NCBI GenBank assembly: GCA_030693065.1
Contig: JAUYBL010000031.1
Span: 1-38,972 of the forward strand
Length of the DNA stretch: 38,972 nucleotides
Direction of reading: 5' to 3'
From: Methylococcaceae bacterium
GTDB lineage: Bacteria; Pseudomonadota; Gammaproteobacteria; Methylococcales; Methylomonadaceae
Shown here: positions 28,602 to 38,099 of the stretch, in pieces
Layout: each line of letters opens with the position of its first letter
How positions within the stretch are numbered: position 1 is the stretch's first letter
Translations under genes and position numbers: made by a program
Notes under the pieces: generated by a model
Seen by the model: only the letters and a program-made list of their open reading frames with translations
Databases searched by the model: none
What the model was told of the DNA's origin: nothing

Positions 28602-30356
28602 ATGGACATTATCTTTAAAGAATACGGCCGGGTTATCTGGCAGAAAAAATGGTATTTCCTGCTGGCTTTGCTGGCATTAACCGGTGCGATCACCCTGGAT
28701 TTATCGGCGCCGGTTTATTTTAAACACATCGCCAATGGCCTTGCCGGGCCTTATTCCGAAGCGACCAGGGATGATTTGCTTAACACGCTCAAAATAATTG
28801 CGTTTATCTACGGCGGTGTCTGGCTGTCTTGGCGTCTGCTGGAAATTGCGATTGTACCCTTGGATGGCGGCGGCGTTAACCTGCTGGAAAAACGCTGCTT
28901 CGATGTACTTAAAAAGCAAAAATACGCTTTTTTTGAAAACAGTTTTTCAGGCAGTTTAATCAAGCAAGCCAACCGGTTTTCGCGTTCGTTCGAAATTATC
29001 ATGGACTGGTTTTTGTTCCAGTTCTTTATGAATATCCTCGCCGTGACGATTTCCTTCGTCATTTTTTACCAGCAACAGCCGGAATTCGCGTTTTATTTTC
29101 TGATCTGGGTTGTTGTGTTTGTCAGTTGGAATATCGCTTATTCGATATGGAAACTGCGTTTCGATCAGGCAGTATCGGAAGGCGATTCTAAAGTAGGCGG
29201 CGCTTATTCCGATGCTATCAGCAATATATTTATTGTTAAAACGTTTGCGATGGAAGCCAGCGAGCAAGCGCATATCAATAAAACTTCTGATACCGTTTAC
29301 AAACGAAAGAAACTGGCTTGGGGGTTGATGTTCGTGTCGTTTGCTGTCCAAGGCCTGATGACCTTCGGTATTGAACTGTTACTGATTTACCTGATGATCG
29401 GCAAGTGGCAGGCCGGGCAGTTTCAAGTCGGCGAGTTCGTGTTGTTCCAGTCGGTGATGATCATGCTGATTCAGCGATTATGGGAATTTGGTCGCAACTT
29501 CCGCAACTTTTTTACCGCACTGGCCGACGCCTCGGAAATGGCCGATGTGTTCCGGCAAACCGAACTGGAAGTCGATAATCCCGATGCCAAGCATCTTACA
29601 ATCAGCAATGGCGAGATTAGTTTTAACAACATCGGCTTTAGTTATTCCCCGTCTAATCCTCAGCAGCCCAAGTTATTCGATAATTTTTCTCTACACATCA
29701 AGGCTGGCGAAAAAGTGGCACTGGTCGGGCAATCCGGATCAGGCAAATCATCGCTGACTAAGTTGTTGTTCCGCTTTATCGATCCCCAGCAAGGCAGCGT
29801 TTGTTTTGACGGTATGGATGCGCGCTTGTTTACTTTCAACTCACTGCGCAAACAGATTTCCATGGTGCCGCAGCAACCGGAGCTGTTTCATCGTTCGGTA
29901 CGCGACAATATCTCTTTGGACGCTGAAATTACCGAAGAACAGTTGATTGATGCCGCCAGAAAATCGCATAGCCTGGAGTTCATCGAAAAATTGCCTAACA
30001 AGTTTGATACGCTGGTTGGCGAACGCGGCATCAAATTGTCGGGCGGCGAAAAACAACGCATAGCGATTGCGCGAGCATTTCTTGAAGATGCGCCGATTGT
30101 CGTGCTCGATGAAGCGACCAGCGCACTGGATTCGCTGACTGAAAAACAAATCCAGGTAGCGATTTTTGAGTTGATCAGGCAGAAAACCGCCATTGTGATC
30201 GCGCACCGGCTGTCTACGATTTTAAGCATGGATCGTATTGTGGTACTTGAAAACGGTTGCATTATCGAGCAAGGCACACATCAGCAACTGTTGGATAAAA
30301 AAGGCCGGTATTACGAGATGTGGCAACACCAAAGCGGGGATTTTATAGGCAGTTGA
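28602..30356 (+). CDS. ABC-type exporter, fused permease and ATPase
   Basis: Half-transporter of 584 residues that would work as a homodimer (or with a partner elsewhere) in the inner membrane. The N-terminal exporter-type membrane domain has hydrophobic segments at about 20-40, 60-80, 135-155, 160-180, 250-275 and near 295-310. The ATPase domain starts at about 330 and has Walker A GQSGSGKSS, Q-loop SMVPQQPELF, signature LSGGEKQR, Walker B IVVLDEATSALD and the H-loop AHRLST. All motifs are intact. It lacks a peptidase or other N-terminal extension. The substrate cannot be told; related half-transporters move lipids, drugs or heavy-metal conjugates. It appears to be a single-gene unit. Confidence 0.9.
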   Translation: MDIIFKEYGRVIWQKKWYFLLALLALTGAITLDLSAPVYFKHIANGLAGPYSEATRDDLLNTLKIIAFIYGGVWLSWRLLEIAIVPLDGGGVNLLEKRCFDVLKKQKYAFFENSFSGSLIKQANRFSRSFEIIMDWFLFQFFMNILAVTISFVIFYQQQPEFAFYFLIWVVVFVSWNIAYSIWKLRFDQAVSEGDSKVGGAYSDAISNIFIVKTFAMEASEQAHINKTSDTVYKRKKLAWGLMFVSFAVQGLMTFGIELLLIYLMIGKWQAGQFQVGEFVLFQSVMIMLIQRLWEFGRNFRNFFTALADASEMADVFRQTELEVDNPDAKHLTISNGEISFNNIGFSYSPSNPQQPKLFDNFSLHIKAGEKVALVGQSGSGKSSLTKLLFRFIDPQQGSVCFDGMDARLFTFNSLRKQISMVPQQPELFHRSVRDNISLDAEITEEQLIDAARKSHSLEFIEKLPNKFDTLVGERGIKLSGGEKQRIAIARAFLEDAPIVVLDEATSALDSLTEKQIQVAIFELIRQKTAIVIAHRLSTILSMDRIVVLENGCIIEQGTHQQLLDKKGRYYEMWQHQSGDFIGS

Positions 30357-30559
30357 TCAGTAGATGCCACGGGTCGAATTTATGTTCCCAAGGTGTTGCT
30401 TTCAATGAGGTTTAGCCGTTATTGATTAAGCGTTTGTTGAGCTGTTAACACTGATTCTAATTTAGAAAATTATGATACATTAATTGTTGTCGATGCTGGT
30501 GGGTTCTCTATCTGTGTCGACAAGAAATAATAAAATAATAATTAACGAGAGGGTTTACG

Positions 30560-31117
30560 ATGAGCAGCATACTGACTGAAGTTTTAACGGCTAACCGCGA
30601 TTACGCGGCAAGCTTCGATAAAGGTGATTTACCGATGCCTCCTGGTCGGCACTTTGCAATCTTAACTTGCATGGACGCGCGTCTTGATCCAGCCAAATAT
30701 GCAGGCCTGTCTGAAGGCGATGCGCATGTTATTCGTAATGCCGGTGGTAGAGCCAGTGACGATGCCATTCGCTCTCTGGTCATTTCCTACAAATTGCTTG
30801 GAACCCGTGAATGGTTTGTTATTCATCATACCGATTGTGGTATGGAAACGTTTACAGATGACATCATGCGCGATTTGCTATCTAGCAGTTTAAAAACGGC
30901 CTCTGTTGATGCGAGTGGTTGGCATGATTGCTGTGAAGGTCCGGGGTCTGCGGAAGGCAAATACATCGACTGGTTAACCATCAAGGATCAAGTTCAAAGC
31001 GTTAAGGAAGATGTCACTCGTATTAAGACACATCCCTTAGTGCCTTCCGATATTCCTGTGTACGGATATATCTATGATGTTAAATCCGGTCGATTGATTG
31101 AAGTGCCTCAAGAATAA
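30560..31117 (+). CDS. Beta-class carbonic anhydrase
   Basis: Zinc enzyme interconverting CO2 and bicarbonate in the cytoplasm. The 185 residues show the beta-CA ligands: C37 in LTCMDARLD with the D39/R41 dyad, and H90/C93 in [25 protein letters not shown] is the typical substrate-site stretch. The short length and CMDARLDP sequence place it with the small prokaryotic beta-CA group. There is no signal peptide. GAGAGGG (30547-30553) is the ribosome site. A strong terminator lies 28 bases past the stop, so it is probably transcribed alone. Confidence 0.93.
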   Translation: MSSILTEVLTANRDYAASFDKGDLPMPPGRHFAILTCMDARLDPAKYAGLSEGDAHVIRNAGGRASDDAIRSLVISYKLLGTREWFVIHHTDCGMETFTDDIMRDLLSSSLKTASVDASGWHDCCEGPGSAEGKYIDWLTIKDQVQSVKEDVTRIKTHPLVPSDIPVYGYIYDVKSGRLIEVPQE

Positions 31118-31145
31118 GGGTTGGTTCAGTAAAAACCAATCTGAT

Positions 31146-31178
31146 AGCAGGCCTTGCATTGCAAGGCCTGCTCTTTTT
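31146..31178 (+). terminator. Rho-independent terminator of the carbonic anhydrase gene
   Basis: AGCAGGCCTTGC and GCAAGGCCTGCT (31146-31157 and 31161-31172) form a perfect 12-base stem with an ATT loop, followed by CTTTTT. It ends the plus-strand transcript just before the convergent small secreted-protein gene. Confidence 0.9.
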
Positions 31179-31231
31179 AAGTCCTAAGGTAAGTCGTCAA
31201 ATTCCATCTTTAATCGAGCTTGTCTTAGCTT

Positions 31232-31576
31232 TTACTTACCATCTAATTTTTTCGCAGCAGCTTCAATATCCGTTTTGATCTTTTCTACGGCAGCCTTTAA
31301 ACGGCTTTGTCCATCATTTGCTGACTTGGCGATGAGGGCATTGTCGGCGTTAGCTTCGTTGATCAGGCAAGTATTGTAAAGATTGGCTTTTTCCTGCCAT
31401 GCGTTAATGGCTTTGACGCTGTTGTTGTAGGTGTCGGGAGTACTGCCGTTGACCACTGGGACTTCAGGTTCTGGGCCGCAACTGCTGGGTTTCCAAGCGT
31501 CTTTAGTGATAGTCCCGGCCGTGGCGACAGAGATGACGGCAATTAGGATGGCTGTAGCGAAAATCGTTTGTTTCAT
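31232..31576 (-). CDS. Small secreted protein of unknown function
   Basis: A 114-residue predicted periplasmic or secreted protein that I do not recognise. The ATG at 31576 is chosen because GGAG lies seven bases upstream; the frame itself reaches back to a TTG at 31594. A signal peptide with hydrophobic core FATAILIAVISVATA is cut about residue 20. The mature part has two cysteines (one in SSCGPEPE and one in YNTCLINEA), which could form a disulfide. It ends in a lysine/alanine-rich helix with ANDGQSRLKAAVEKI. It stands alone between the carbonic anhydrase terminator and the RND operon. Confidence 0.72.
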   Translation of the reverse strand: MKQTIFATAILIAVISVATAGTITKDAWKPSSCGPEPEVPVVNGSTPDTYNNSVKAINAWQEKANLYNTCLINEANADNALIAKSANDGQSRLKAAVEKIKTDIEAAAKKLDGK

Positions 31577-31658
31577 AGTTAACTCCGTTGACAATGTTAA
31601 ATTTTAAAAGCCATCGAACAGCGAATAGTTGTGCGATGAACGCGGATATTACACAACC

Positions 31659-34600
31659 TTACGCTTTTCCCAAAACGGCATAACAGACCGGCGTCAGAAT
31701 CAGGCTGGCGGCCATGCCCAGTAATAACCCGGCTGATAAAGACAGTGTCATAGGAATCAGGAATTGCGCTTGCGGACTAGTTTCCAGTAGTGCGGGCAAA
31801 AATCCTGCGAAATTGGTCAAGAACGCTAAAAAGATCGGTCGAAACCGCGCGGTGCAGGCAGCGCAAATCAGTTCAGACAATGGCTTGTCTTCATGTTCGT
31901 GTTCTTTTAAGTAATCCAGAAGCACCAAGCTATCGTTTACCACGACCCCGCTGGCGGCGATCATCCCGACTAATGATTCCATCGACAAGGGCAGGCCAGC
32001 AATGGAGTGAGCGATTACTGCGCCACACCATGCTACCGGTGCGGCTAATAAAAAAATAAACGGTTTTAAGTAAGATCGAAACGGCACGGCAATCATCACA
32101 TAAATCACCAAAAGCGCGATTAGGGTGTATTGCTTAAGCGCATCGGTCATCGCTTGCTGATCTTGGCGGTCCTGGCCGATGTCGATACTTAAGCCCGGAT
32201 ACTGTTGCCGTAAGCTCGCTAATTCGGAAGTTTCCAGCCCGGAATAAATAGCATTGACATCGGCTTTTTGCGGATCAACACGCGCCTGCACTTTGACAAC
32301 ACGGCGACGATCTTGGCGGATGACTTTATCGACCCCCGGCACCAGACTAACTTCTGCCAGGTTGCCAAGCGGCGCCTGTTGACCGTTGGGGAGCATAATC
32401 GGCATGGCGATTAAATTATCCAGCGATTGCCGTTCTTCGCGCGGATAACGCACCATGACTTTGACTTCATTACGACCACGTTGCAGACGCTCCACTTCGT
32501 CGCCAAAATAGCCTTGGCGCACTTGCTCGGATAATTCTTCAAGTCGTATTCCTAAACGTTCCGCCTCCGGTTTTAAGTTTAAACGGACTTCCGGTTTGCC
32601 CACTTCATTAGAATCGATGACATCATAAACACCGGGGTAGGTGGCAAGTGAGCGTTTAAGTGCGGCGGCAGCTTGTGGTAACAATGCGGGATCGGTGGCG
32701 CCCAGATCAAATTCAAGATCGTAAGCCACATCGCCTTCTTTATAGATAAAGTCAATCTGCGTGCGGCCTAGATCGCCGATACGTTTGCGCCATTGCTTGA
32801 TAAAATCTTCAACGATTATTCGTTCCCGGCCTGCCGATGTAAATTCCGTCCAGAAACCTGCACCATGTTCCCAGACGATAGTCTCCAGTCCGACCACCAC
32901 GCTCGGCGTTTTGGCGTTGTCAGATTGATTGCCAACGCCATCCAGCTCATCTCGCAATGAGAAAAACGCCTGCTCGACTTGTTTTGCTCGGTTGCGGGCT
33001 TCGCTGTAAGGCATATCTTGCGGGGTTTTCAAGTAAACCAAAAAACTATCTTTCACTACATCGGCCTGGACTGATAGGCGAATCCGTCCGCTGCTTGCCC
33101 AGGCGGCACTCAAGATTATCATTACCGCAAACCCGGCGAGCGTCAGGTAACGCCAGTCCAAGGCGCGTTGCAGAAATGGGCGGTAATAGCTGCTAACAAA
33201 CCGCTCCAGGCTTTGGTTTAGACTTGTGCGTATTCGATCTAATGGCGAAATGTGTAGGGTGGGCAACGCTGTTTTGCCCACCGTTTTATGTTCATGCCAA
33301 AAATGGTGGGCGAAAAAACCTGCCCACCCTGCATTGTTTGGATTATTAGGCGCGGCAAGATGCGACGGCAAAATCAACAAGGCTTCGATCAATGAAAACA
33401 CCAGCGTCAAAATCATCACCAGGCAAATAGGCTTCATCATTTGCCCTGCCCAACCGGGTAAAAACAGCCCCGGCAAAAAAGCGACCAATGCTACCAGTAC
33501 CGACAGAATCACTGGCAAAGCCACCGCCTGCACACCTTTAATAGCGGCGGCAAGGCTGGACTTGGCGTCTTGTATTTCACCTTCTTGTTGGTGGGCATAG
33601 ATGCTTTCGCCGATGATAATGGCATCATCTACCAGAATGCCCATCGCCAGTAGAAAACCGAACAGCGACATCATATTCAAAGAAAGATCCAAAACCGGCA
33701 TCAGAAAAAACGCACCGAGCACGGAAGTAAAAATGCCCACGCCTGCCCAAATCGCCACGCGCAGCCGTAAAAACAAGGTTAACACCAAGCACACCAGCAC
33801 AAAGCCGCCGAGGCCATCTTCAACCAGCGTGCGCACTCGCTCTTCATAAGCCTGGGAGTCATCCCACCAAGTGGTGATTTCCAGACCTTGGGGCAGATGC
33901 AATTGTTGTTCGACAACATATTCTTTAACCCGGCGCGCCACTTCAACCGCACTGTGGTTGGTGTGGATTTCCCAGCCCTGAGTCGGTTGGCCGTTGTAAT
34001 GCCATTCTGACAAACGTTCTTCCAGGCCGTCTTTAATGACGGCAACATCACTCAGTTGCAAGCGCTTGCCGTCCGCGGACGTGCGCAATATCAAGTTGCC
34101 GATGCTGTTGGCATCCTGTGCTCTGGCTTTTACGCGCAGTTGCAATTCACCTGCTGGCGTTTTCACCAAACCATTGGATTGATCCAGCGACGCGCGGCGC
34201 ATGGCTTCGGTGACATCATGCAAAGACAGCTGATATTGCTGGAGTTTGGCCGCTGAGACCTCAATCGAGATTTCATAAGGGGTTTCATAATAGTTACGCA
34301 CCAGCGAAATACCGGGTATGCGTTCTAAATCAGCACGAATATGTTCGCCATAACGTTGCAGCGACAAGGCATCAGTTGGGCCGTGTAATGCGACCCAGAT
34401 AACGCCGTCATCGTTGTCTTGCAGAGCCTGAATGACTTCAATTTTTTCCAGGTTTTTAGGCAGACGCGGAATGCTTTGCACGCGCCCCTGCAAGGTATTT
34501 TGTACTTGCTCAGGGTCATAATCGGGCAACACGAACACTTTAAGCGTACAGACACTTTGTTCAATTTCGGACACCAAGCGTTTGATGCCAGGCACATTGC

Positions 34601-34841
34601 TAATAGCTTCTTCAATGGGAATGCATACCGAAGATTCCAGCTCCAATGGCCCCGCGCCTGGGTATTGCGCAACGATGTTGATTTGGTGCGGATTAAATCT
34701 TGGGAAGACTTCTTTATCGATGAGCTGATAACCCACCACGCCGCCAATCATAATTAGCAGCATCAATAAATTGGCGGCGACCGGATTAGAGGCAAACCAA
34801 GCTAATAGCCCTTTTGGCTGATAATTTTGAGGGGAGTTCAT
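31659..34841 (-). CDS. RND efflux transporter permease subunit
   Basis: Inner-membrane proton-driven pump of the AcrB superfamily, which expels substrates through a tripartite complex. The 1060 residues show two halves, each with one membrane helix, a large periplasmic loop and five further helices. The proton-relay pair is D405-D406 in GILVDDAIII of helix 4. In helix 10 the segment SGVVVNDSLVLLD replaces the AcrB lysine region, as in many non-HAE1 RND pumps. An 81-base palindromic repeat (33253-33333) lies in frame at residues about 503-530, in the linker between the halves. The ATG overlaps the MFP stop by four bases. The substrate is not predictable; the NodT and MFP partners are encoded upstream in the same operon. 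Confidence 0.93.
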   Translation of the reverse strand: MNSPQNYQPKGLLAWFASNPVAANLLMLLIMIGGVVGYQLIDKEVFPRFNPHQINIVAQYPGAGPLELESSVCIPIEEAISNVPGIKRLVSEIEQSVCTLKVFVLPDYDPEQVQNTLQGRVQSIPRLPKNLEKIEVIQALQDNDDGVIWVALHGPTDALSLQRYGEHIRADLERIPGISLVRNYYETPYEISIEVSAAKLQQYQLSLHDVTEAMRRASLDQSNGLVKTPAGELQLRVKARAQDANSIGNLILRTSADGKRLQLSDVAVIKDGLEERLSEWHYNGQPTQGWEIHTNHSAVEVARRVKEYVVEQQLHLPQGLEITTWWDDSQAYEERVRTLVEDGLGGFVLVCLVLTLFLRLRVAIWAGVGIFTSVLGAFFLMPVLDLSLNMMSLFGFLLAMGILVDDAIIIGESIYAHQQEGEIQDAKSSLAAAIKGVQAVALPVILSVLVALVAFLPGLFLPGWAGQMMKPICLVMILTLVFSLIEALLILPSHLAAPNNPNNAGWAGFFAHHFWHEHKTVGKTALPTLHISPLDRIRTSLNQSLERFVSSYYRPFLQRALDWRYLTLAGFAVMIILSAAWASSGRIRLSVQADVVKDSFLVYLKTPQDMPYSEARNRAKQVEQAFFSLRDELDGVGNQSDNAKTPSVVVGLETIVWEHGAGFWTEFTSAGRERIIVEDFIKQWRKRIGDLGRTQIDFIYKEGDVAYDLEFDLGATDPALLPQAAAALKRSLATYPGVYDVIDSNEVGKPEVRLNLKPEAERLGIRLEELSEQVRQGYFGDEVERLQRGRNEVKVMVRYPREERQSLDNLIAMPIMLPNGQQAPLGNLAEVSLVPGVDKVIRQDRRRVVKVQARVDPQKADVNAIYSGLETSELASLRQQYPGLSIDIGQDRQDQQAMTDALKQYTLIALLVIYVMIAVPFRSYLKPFIFLLAAPVAWCGAVIAHSIAGLPLSMESLVGMIAASGVVVNDSLVLLDYLKEHEHEDKPLSELICAACTARFRPIFLAFLTNFAGFLPALLETSPQAQFLIPMTLSLSAGLLLGMAASLILTPVCYAVLGKA
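33253..33333. repeat. Palindromic repeat inserted in frame in the RND gene
   Basis: The ends TGTAGGGTGGGCA (33253-33265) and TGCCCACCCTGCA (33321-33333) are near-perfect inverted repeats (one mismatch). Inside are two more arms, TTGCCCACCG (33274-33283) and TGGTGGGCGA (33305-33314), so the element can fold as two hairpins or one long one. At 81 bases it equals 27 codons and keeps the frame open. It resembles the GGGTGGGCA-type dispersed repeats usually found between genes. Confidence 0.75.
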
Positions 34842-36016
34842 TGCGCTGCTGAATCTTTAGCGGTTTTATCTTCTGCGATGGTGACCGTCATGCCCTCGAT
34901 CGGCACATCAATCCCTGACGTTATCAGCCTATCGCCTGCTTTAAGGCCGGCTTTGATTAGAATCCGGTCTGACTCAGTGCGTAGCACTTCGACGCGCTGA
35001 ATATGTAATTTTTGTTGTTTATCCACTAGCAGCACTTCTTGTGAAGCATTCATGGCCACAAGTGGTAGCTCGAAGATATTGTCGACTGCTTTACCGGCAA
35101 TTTCTGCTTGAACAAATAGGTTGGCAAGCAGCGGTGGACGGTTGTTTTTTTGCCGATATGGCTCCGCTACTTCGGCAACGGCATAAAGCACACCGGTGCT
35201 TTCATCTAACGAACCTTCGGTGCGGACAATCCGGCCTTCCCAACTGTGCAATGTGCCAGCGAACTGTGCGGAAAGGCTGACAGACGGACCTTTACGCGTA
35301 GACCCTAAAGGCAAATCCAGAAAGCTCATTTGTTCGGTACTGAGCGGCAGCCTGATTTCGGCAACATCGGTAGAAAAAATCCGGGCAATTTTGTCGCCCG
35401 GTTGAATAAATTGCCCCAGGCCGATAGTTTTACTTTGCAGGCGCCCGGTAAACGGCGCGCGCAGTTCGCAACGGCTGCGTTTGACTTTGGCGAGCGCCAG
35501 GTTGGCTTCGGCAGATTTAAGTTTGGCCCGGGCTTCGGCTAATTGCGGCTCGCGCATCGCCAGCGCGGAAGGCTCGCCATCGCCAAGTGCCTTCCATTCA
35601 TTGTGCGCTTGATCGGCTTGGGCTTCTTCCATGGCTACAAAGCGTTTAGCTTCGGCGATTTGCGCCTGTACTTCGGCAATGGCGACATCGTAGTCACGCG
35701 GATCAATGGTAACTAACAACTCGTCGCGCTTAAAAAATCCACCGGCAACAAAATCAGCATGCAGATAAATCACTTTACCGGCCACTTCCGGGACCAAATC
35801 GATTTCGTTACGCGGGGTAACTATGCCTTGGGAATGGACACTCAACGTGATGGTTTGCGGCTCAACTTGAATGACGGTTACCTCGGGCACGTCAGCCTTG
35901 GGCGTTTGTGTGATGACTTGCGGCCGTAATGCGATGATAGCCCCTGCACCACCGATGCCGAGTACTAGCAGGAGCAGTGCGGAGCCAATTTTTAGTCGGT
36001 TTTCTGTCATCATCAA
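34838..36016 (-). CDS. RND periplasmic adaptor (membrane fusion protein)
   Basis: Links the inner-membrane pump to the outer-membrane channel. The 392 residues begin with a membrane anchor or signal (about 12-30, no lipobox). A first lipoyl half follows (LVPEVAGKVIYLHADFVAGGFF), then a helical hairpin (about 105-180, rich in Ala, Glu and Gln). The second lipoyl half (CELRAPFTGRLQSKTIGLGQ), a beta-barrel and a membrane-proximal domain complete the chain. Both ends overlap neighbouring genes by four bases (ATGA), giving a nodT-MFP-RND operon with coupled translation. The closest known types are AcrA/MexA-like HlyD family proteins. Confidence 0.93.
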   Translation of the reverse strand: MMMTENRLKIGSALLLLVLGIGGAGAIIALRPQVITQTPKADVPEVTVIQVEPQTITLSVHSQGIVTPRNEIDLVPEVAGKVIYLHADFVAGGFFKRDELLVTIDPRDYDVAIAEVQAQIAEAKRFVAMEEAQADQAHNEWKALGDGEPSALAMREPQLAEARAKLKSAEANLALAKVKRSRCELRAPFTGRLQSKTIGLGQFIQPGDKIARIFSTDVAEIRLPLSTEQMSFLDLPLGSTRKGPSVSLSAQFAGTLHSWEGRIVRTEGSLDESTGVLYAVAEVAEPYRQKNNRPPLLANLFVQAEIAGKAVDNIFELPLVAMNASQEVLLVDKQQKLHIQRVEVLRTESDRILIKAGLKAGDRLITSGIDVPIEGMTVTIAEDKTAKDSAAQ

Positions 36017-37386
36017 ACACCGCCACCCAGGGCCAGATAAAGATCAATTCGATTAGTAAGTAGTTGCCGCTGCACGATCAGATGCGCGCTTTGTGCATTC
36101 AGGGTGCTGCGATAACTGTCCAGAAGGGTGAGGATTTCAATCAAGCCTTGCTGATAGGATGTTACCGCCAGCTTACGACTGGCCTCGGTTTGCGTCATCG
36201 CCTCCTGGAGTGCTTGTTCTTGATCTCTTAACCATTGTTCTGCAGCCAGCGCTTGTTCAACTTCACGAAAGGCATTTAATGCCGTACTTTGATATTGGTT
36301 AAGCGCTTCTTGCGTCAGCGCCTCATTCAAACGTATTTCTCCTTTCAGACGGCCACCGGTGAAGATCGGTTGCATCAACCCCATGGCTAAATGCCAAGCA
36401 GCCGCGCGCGGGTCTATTAGATCGCTTAAATCCGGACTGCTGGTGCCGCCGCTGGCAGTTAAAGTTATTCTTGGTAACAAGGCTTTTTGGGCGCTTTCCA
36501 CGCGCGAATCCATTGCAAGTAGTCTTGAAAAAGCAGCAGTCAGATCAGGTCGACGCTGCAATAGTTCGGACGGCAAGCCTGCAGATAAAGCAGCTGGCGG
36601 TTGAGGTAAAGACTTAGCAATCGGATTGGAGTCATTTGCCACCGAGGGATAACGTCCAAGTAGCACATCTAAACGACGACTAATAAGTTGCACTTGATTA
36701 CGCGCATCAGCCAGTTGCGCTTCGGCATTGGCCAGGTCGGTTAACGCTAAACGTAAATCCAGGCCGCGCGTTAAGCCACGGCTAAAGCGTCCGCGCACCA
36801 GATCGACAATGGTGCGGCGGTCTTTGATCGATTGTTCGGCGACGTCCGCCTGTAGTCTGGCTTCGATCAAGGCAAAATAACTTTGCGCAGTACGCGCTGC
36901 TAGCGACAATCGGGCCGCGTGATAATCCGCAGCGATGGCGTCGGCATCTTGTTGTGCAGCTTGCTGCGAGGCTTTGATACGTCCCCAAACATCAATCTCC
37001 CAACCCAACGAAAATAAGGCCTCGAAAGCGCCGTATTCGTTGTCTTTAGCACCCGTGTCTAAGCGTTGATAACCCGGCGTAAACGCCAGTTGCGGCCAGC
37101 GCGCGGCACCGGCAATAACCGCTTGTTCGCGCGCGGCATCTACTTGCGCCGCCGCAGCTTTTAACTGGAAGTTATTTGATAAGGCATGGGTTACTAATGT
37201 TGTTAATGCGGGATCAGCAAAGACATGTAGCCACTCAGCCTCAATCTGCTGAGTTGCAGATTCAGTAACCGACCATTGAGCGGGTACCACGCCATAGGTA
37301 TCGACAGCATTGCGTTCCGGGGCGGTGGTGCAGCCGGTGGCAATAAGCATCATCAAGTAGGCTACTGAGCGCGGATTTTTAAACAA
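36013..37386 (-). CDS. NodT-family outer-membrane efflux lipoprotein
   Basis: Outer-membrane channel of a tripartite RND pump. The frame is open from 37629, but the first 80 or so codons run through a REP-like hairpin at 37421-37463 and show no family features. The likely start is the TTG at 37386, giving MFKNPRSVAYLMMLIATGC, a short lipoprotein signal whose C-terminal cysteine would be lipidated. Other starts (a TTG ten codons upstream, or an in-frame ATG) are possible. The mature part has the two OEP halves, with LGWEIDVWGRIKA and GLPSELLQRRPDLTAAFSRL, both hallmark NodT segments. MGLMQPIFTGGRLKGEI is in the second half. It overlaps the MFP gene by four bases. Confidence 0.88.
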   Translation of the reverse strand: MFKNPRSVAYLMMLIATGCTTAPERNAVDTYGVVPAQWSVTESATQQIEAEWLHVFADPALTTLVTHALSNNFQLKAAAAQVDAAREQAVIAGAARWPQLAFTPGYQRLDTGAKDNEYGAFEALFSLGWEIDVWGRIKASQQAAQQDADAIAADYHAARLSLAARTAQSYFALIEARLQADVAEQSIKDRRTIVDLVRGRFSRGLTRGLDLRLALTDLANAEAQLADARNQVQLISRRLDVLLGRYPSVANDSNPIAKSLPQPPAALSAGLPSELLQRRPDLTAAFSRLLAMDSRVESAQKALLPRITLTASGGTSSPDLSDLIDPRAAAWHLAMGLMQPIFTGGRLKGEIRLNEALTQEALNQYQSTALNAFREVEQALAAEQWLRDQEQALQEAMTQTEASRKLAVTSYQQGLIEILTLLDSYRSTLNAQSAHLIVQRQLLTNRIDLYLALGGGV

Positions 37387-37420
37387 ATTGATTTCTTTGC
37401 ATTGCTTTACCGGCAATAAG

Positions 37421-37463
37421 TTAAGCCGTTCGTGCTGAGCCTGTCGAAGCATGAACGGTTTAA
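37421..37463. repeat. REP-like hairpin upstream of the nodT gene
   Basis: CCGTTCGTGCT (37426-37436) and AGCATGAACGG (37448-37458) pair with one mismatch. Pairing extends outward through TTAA on both sides, closing a hairpin of about 43 bases around GAGCCTGTCGA. The core matches those near 8.1 and 27.2 kb. The repeat supplies the apparent extra N-terminal codons of the nodT frame (FMLRQAQHERL). Confidence 0.65.
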
Positions 37464-37679
37464 CGAAATGAACCGAATTGTTCTGTTCACACTTTGAAAG
37501 GAGTTGATTTCTTTTATGATTCGACAAATTCATCACGAACGAAATCAACAGTTCAATGTTTATTCTGAGCATTTCGCTTAAATAAAGAAGAACTCTGTTG
37601 AAGGATTTGCTTAGAGATTTTTTAATCATGAAGAGGTGCAGCTTATCTTCATGGGTAAAATGGCAAGGTTACCGCCAAG

Positions 37680-38090
37680 CTACTGCTCCACCGTCACAAA
37701 GGCTATTTTGGTAATCCCGGCATGCTGAACGACTGCCATCACCTCGGCTAATTTGGAATAAATCACGCTCTGGTCTGCGTATAAGTGCAAGCCAATGTCC
37801 GAGTTTTGGGTTTTTTCTGTAGTTAGCGCGGTTTCCAATGCGGCAAGATCGGCAATCGGCAATTTGTTAAGCGTGATAATGCCTTGCGCGTCGATACCTA
37901 ATTGCAGTGGTTGCTCTTTGACATCGGCAGTAGTTTCAACAGTTTTGGGTAAGGTGACATGTACCGATTGCGTTAATAACGGTGCGGTTACTAATAAGAT
38001 AATTACCAGCACCAACATCACGTCGACCAGTGGCGTCACGTTGATGTCGCTCATCGATTCTTCGTTGTCTGATTGCGGTTTAAAAGCCAT
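37680..38090 (-). CDS. exbD: ExbD-type biopolymer transport protein
   Basis: Part of the inner-membrane ExbB-ExbD motor that uses the proton gradient to energise TonB. The 136 residues have a short cytoplasmic N terminus and a single membrane helix, DVMLVLVIILLVTAPLL, which carries the conserved aspartate D23 in the PLVDVML motif. A periplasmic domain of about 90 residues follows. The arrangement matches ExbD better than TolR here because the neighbours are exbB and a TonB C-terminal domain. It starts nine bases after exbB. Confidence 0.9.
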   Translation of the reverse strand: MAFKPQSDNEESMSDINVTPLVDVMLVLVIILLVTAPLLTQSVHVTLPKTVETTADVKEQPLQLGIDAQGIITLNKLPIADLAALETALTTEKTQNSDIGLHLYADQSVIYSKLAEVMAVVQHAGITKIAFVTVEQ

Positions 38091-38099
38091 GACGTGTCC

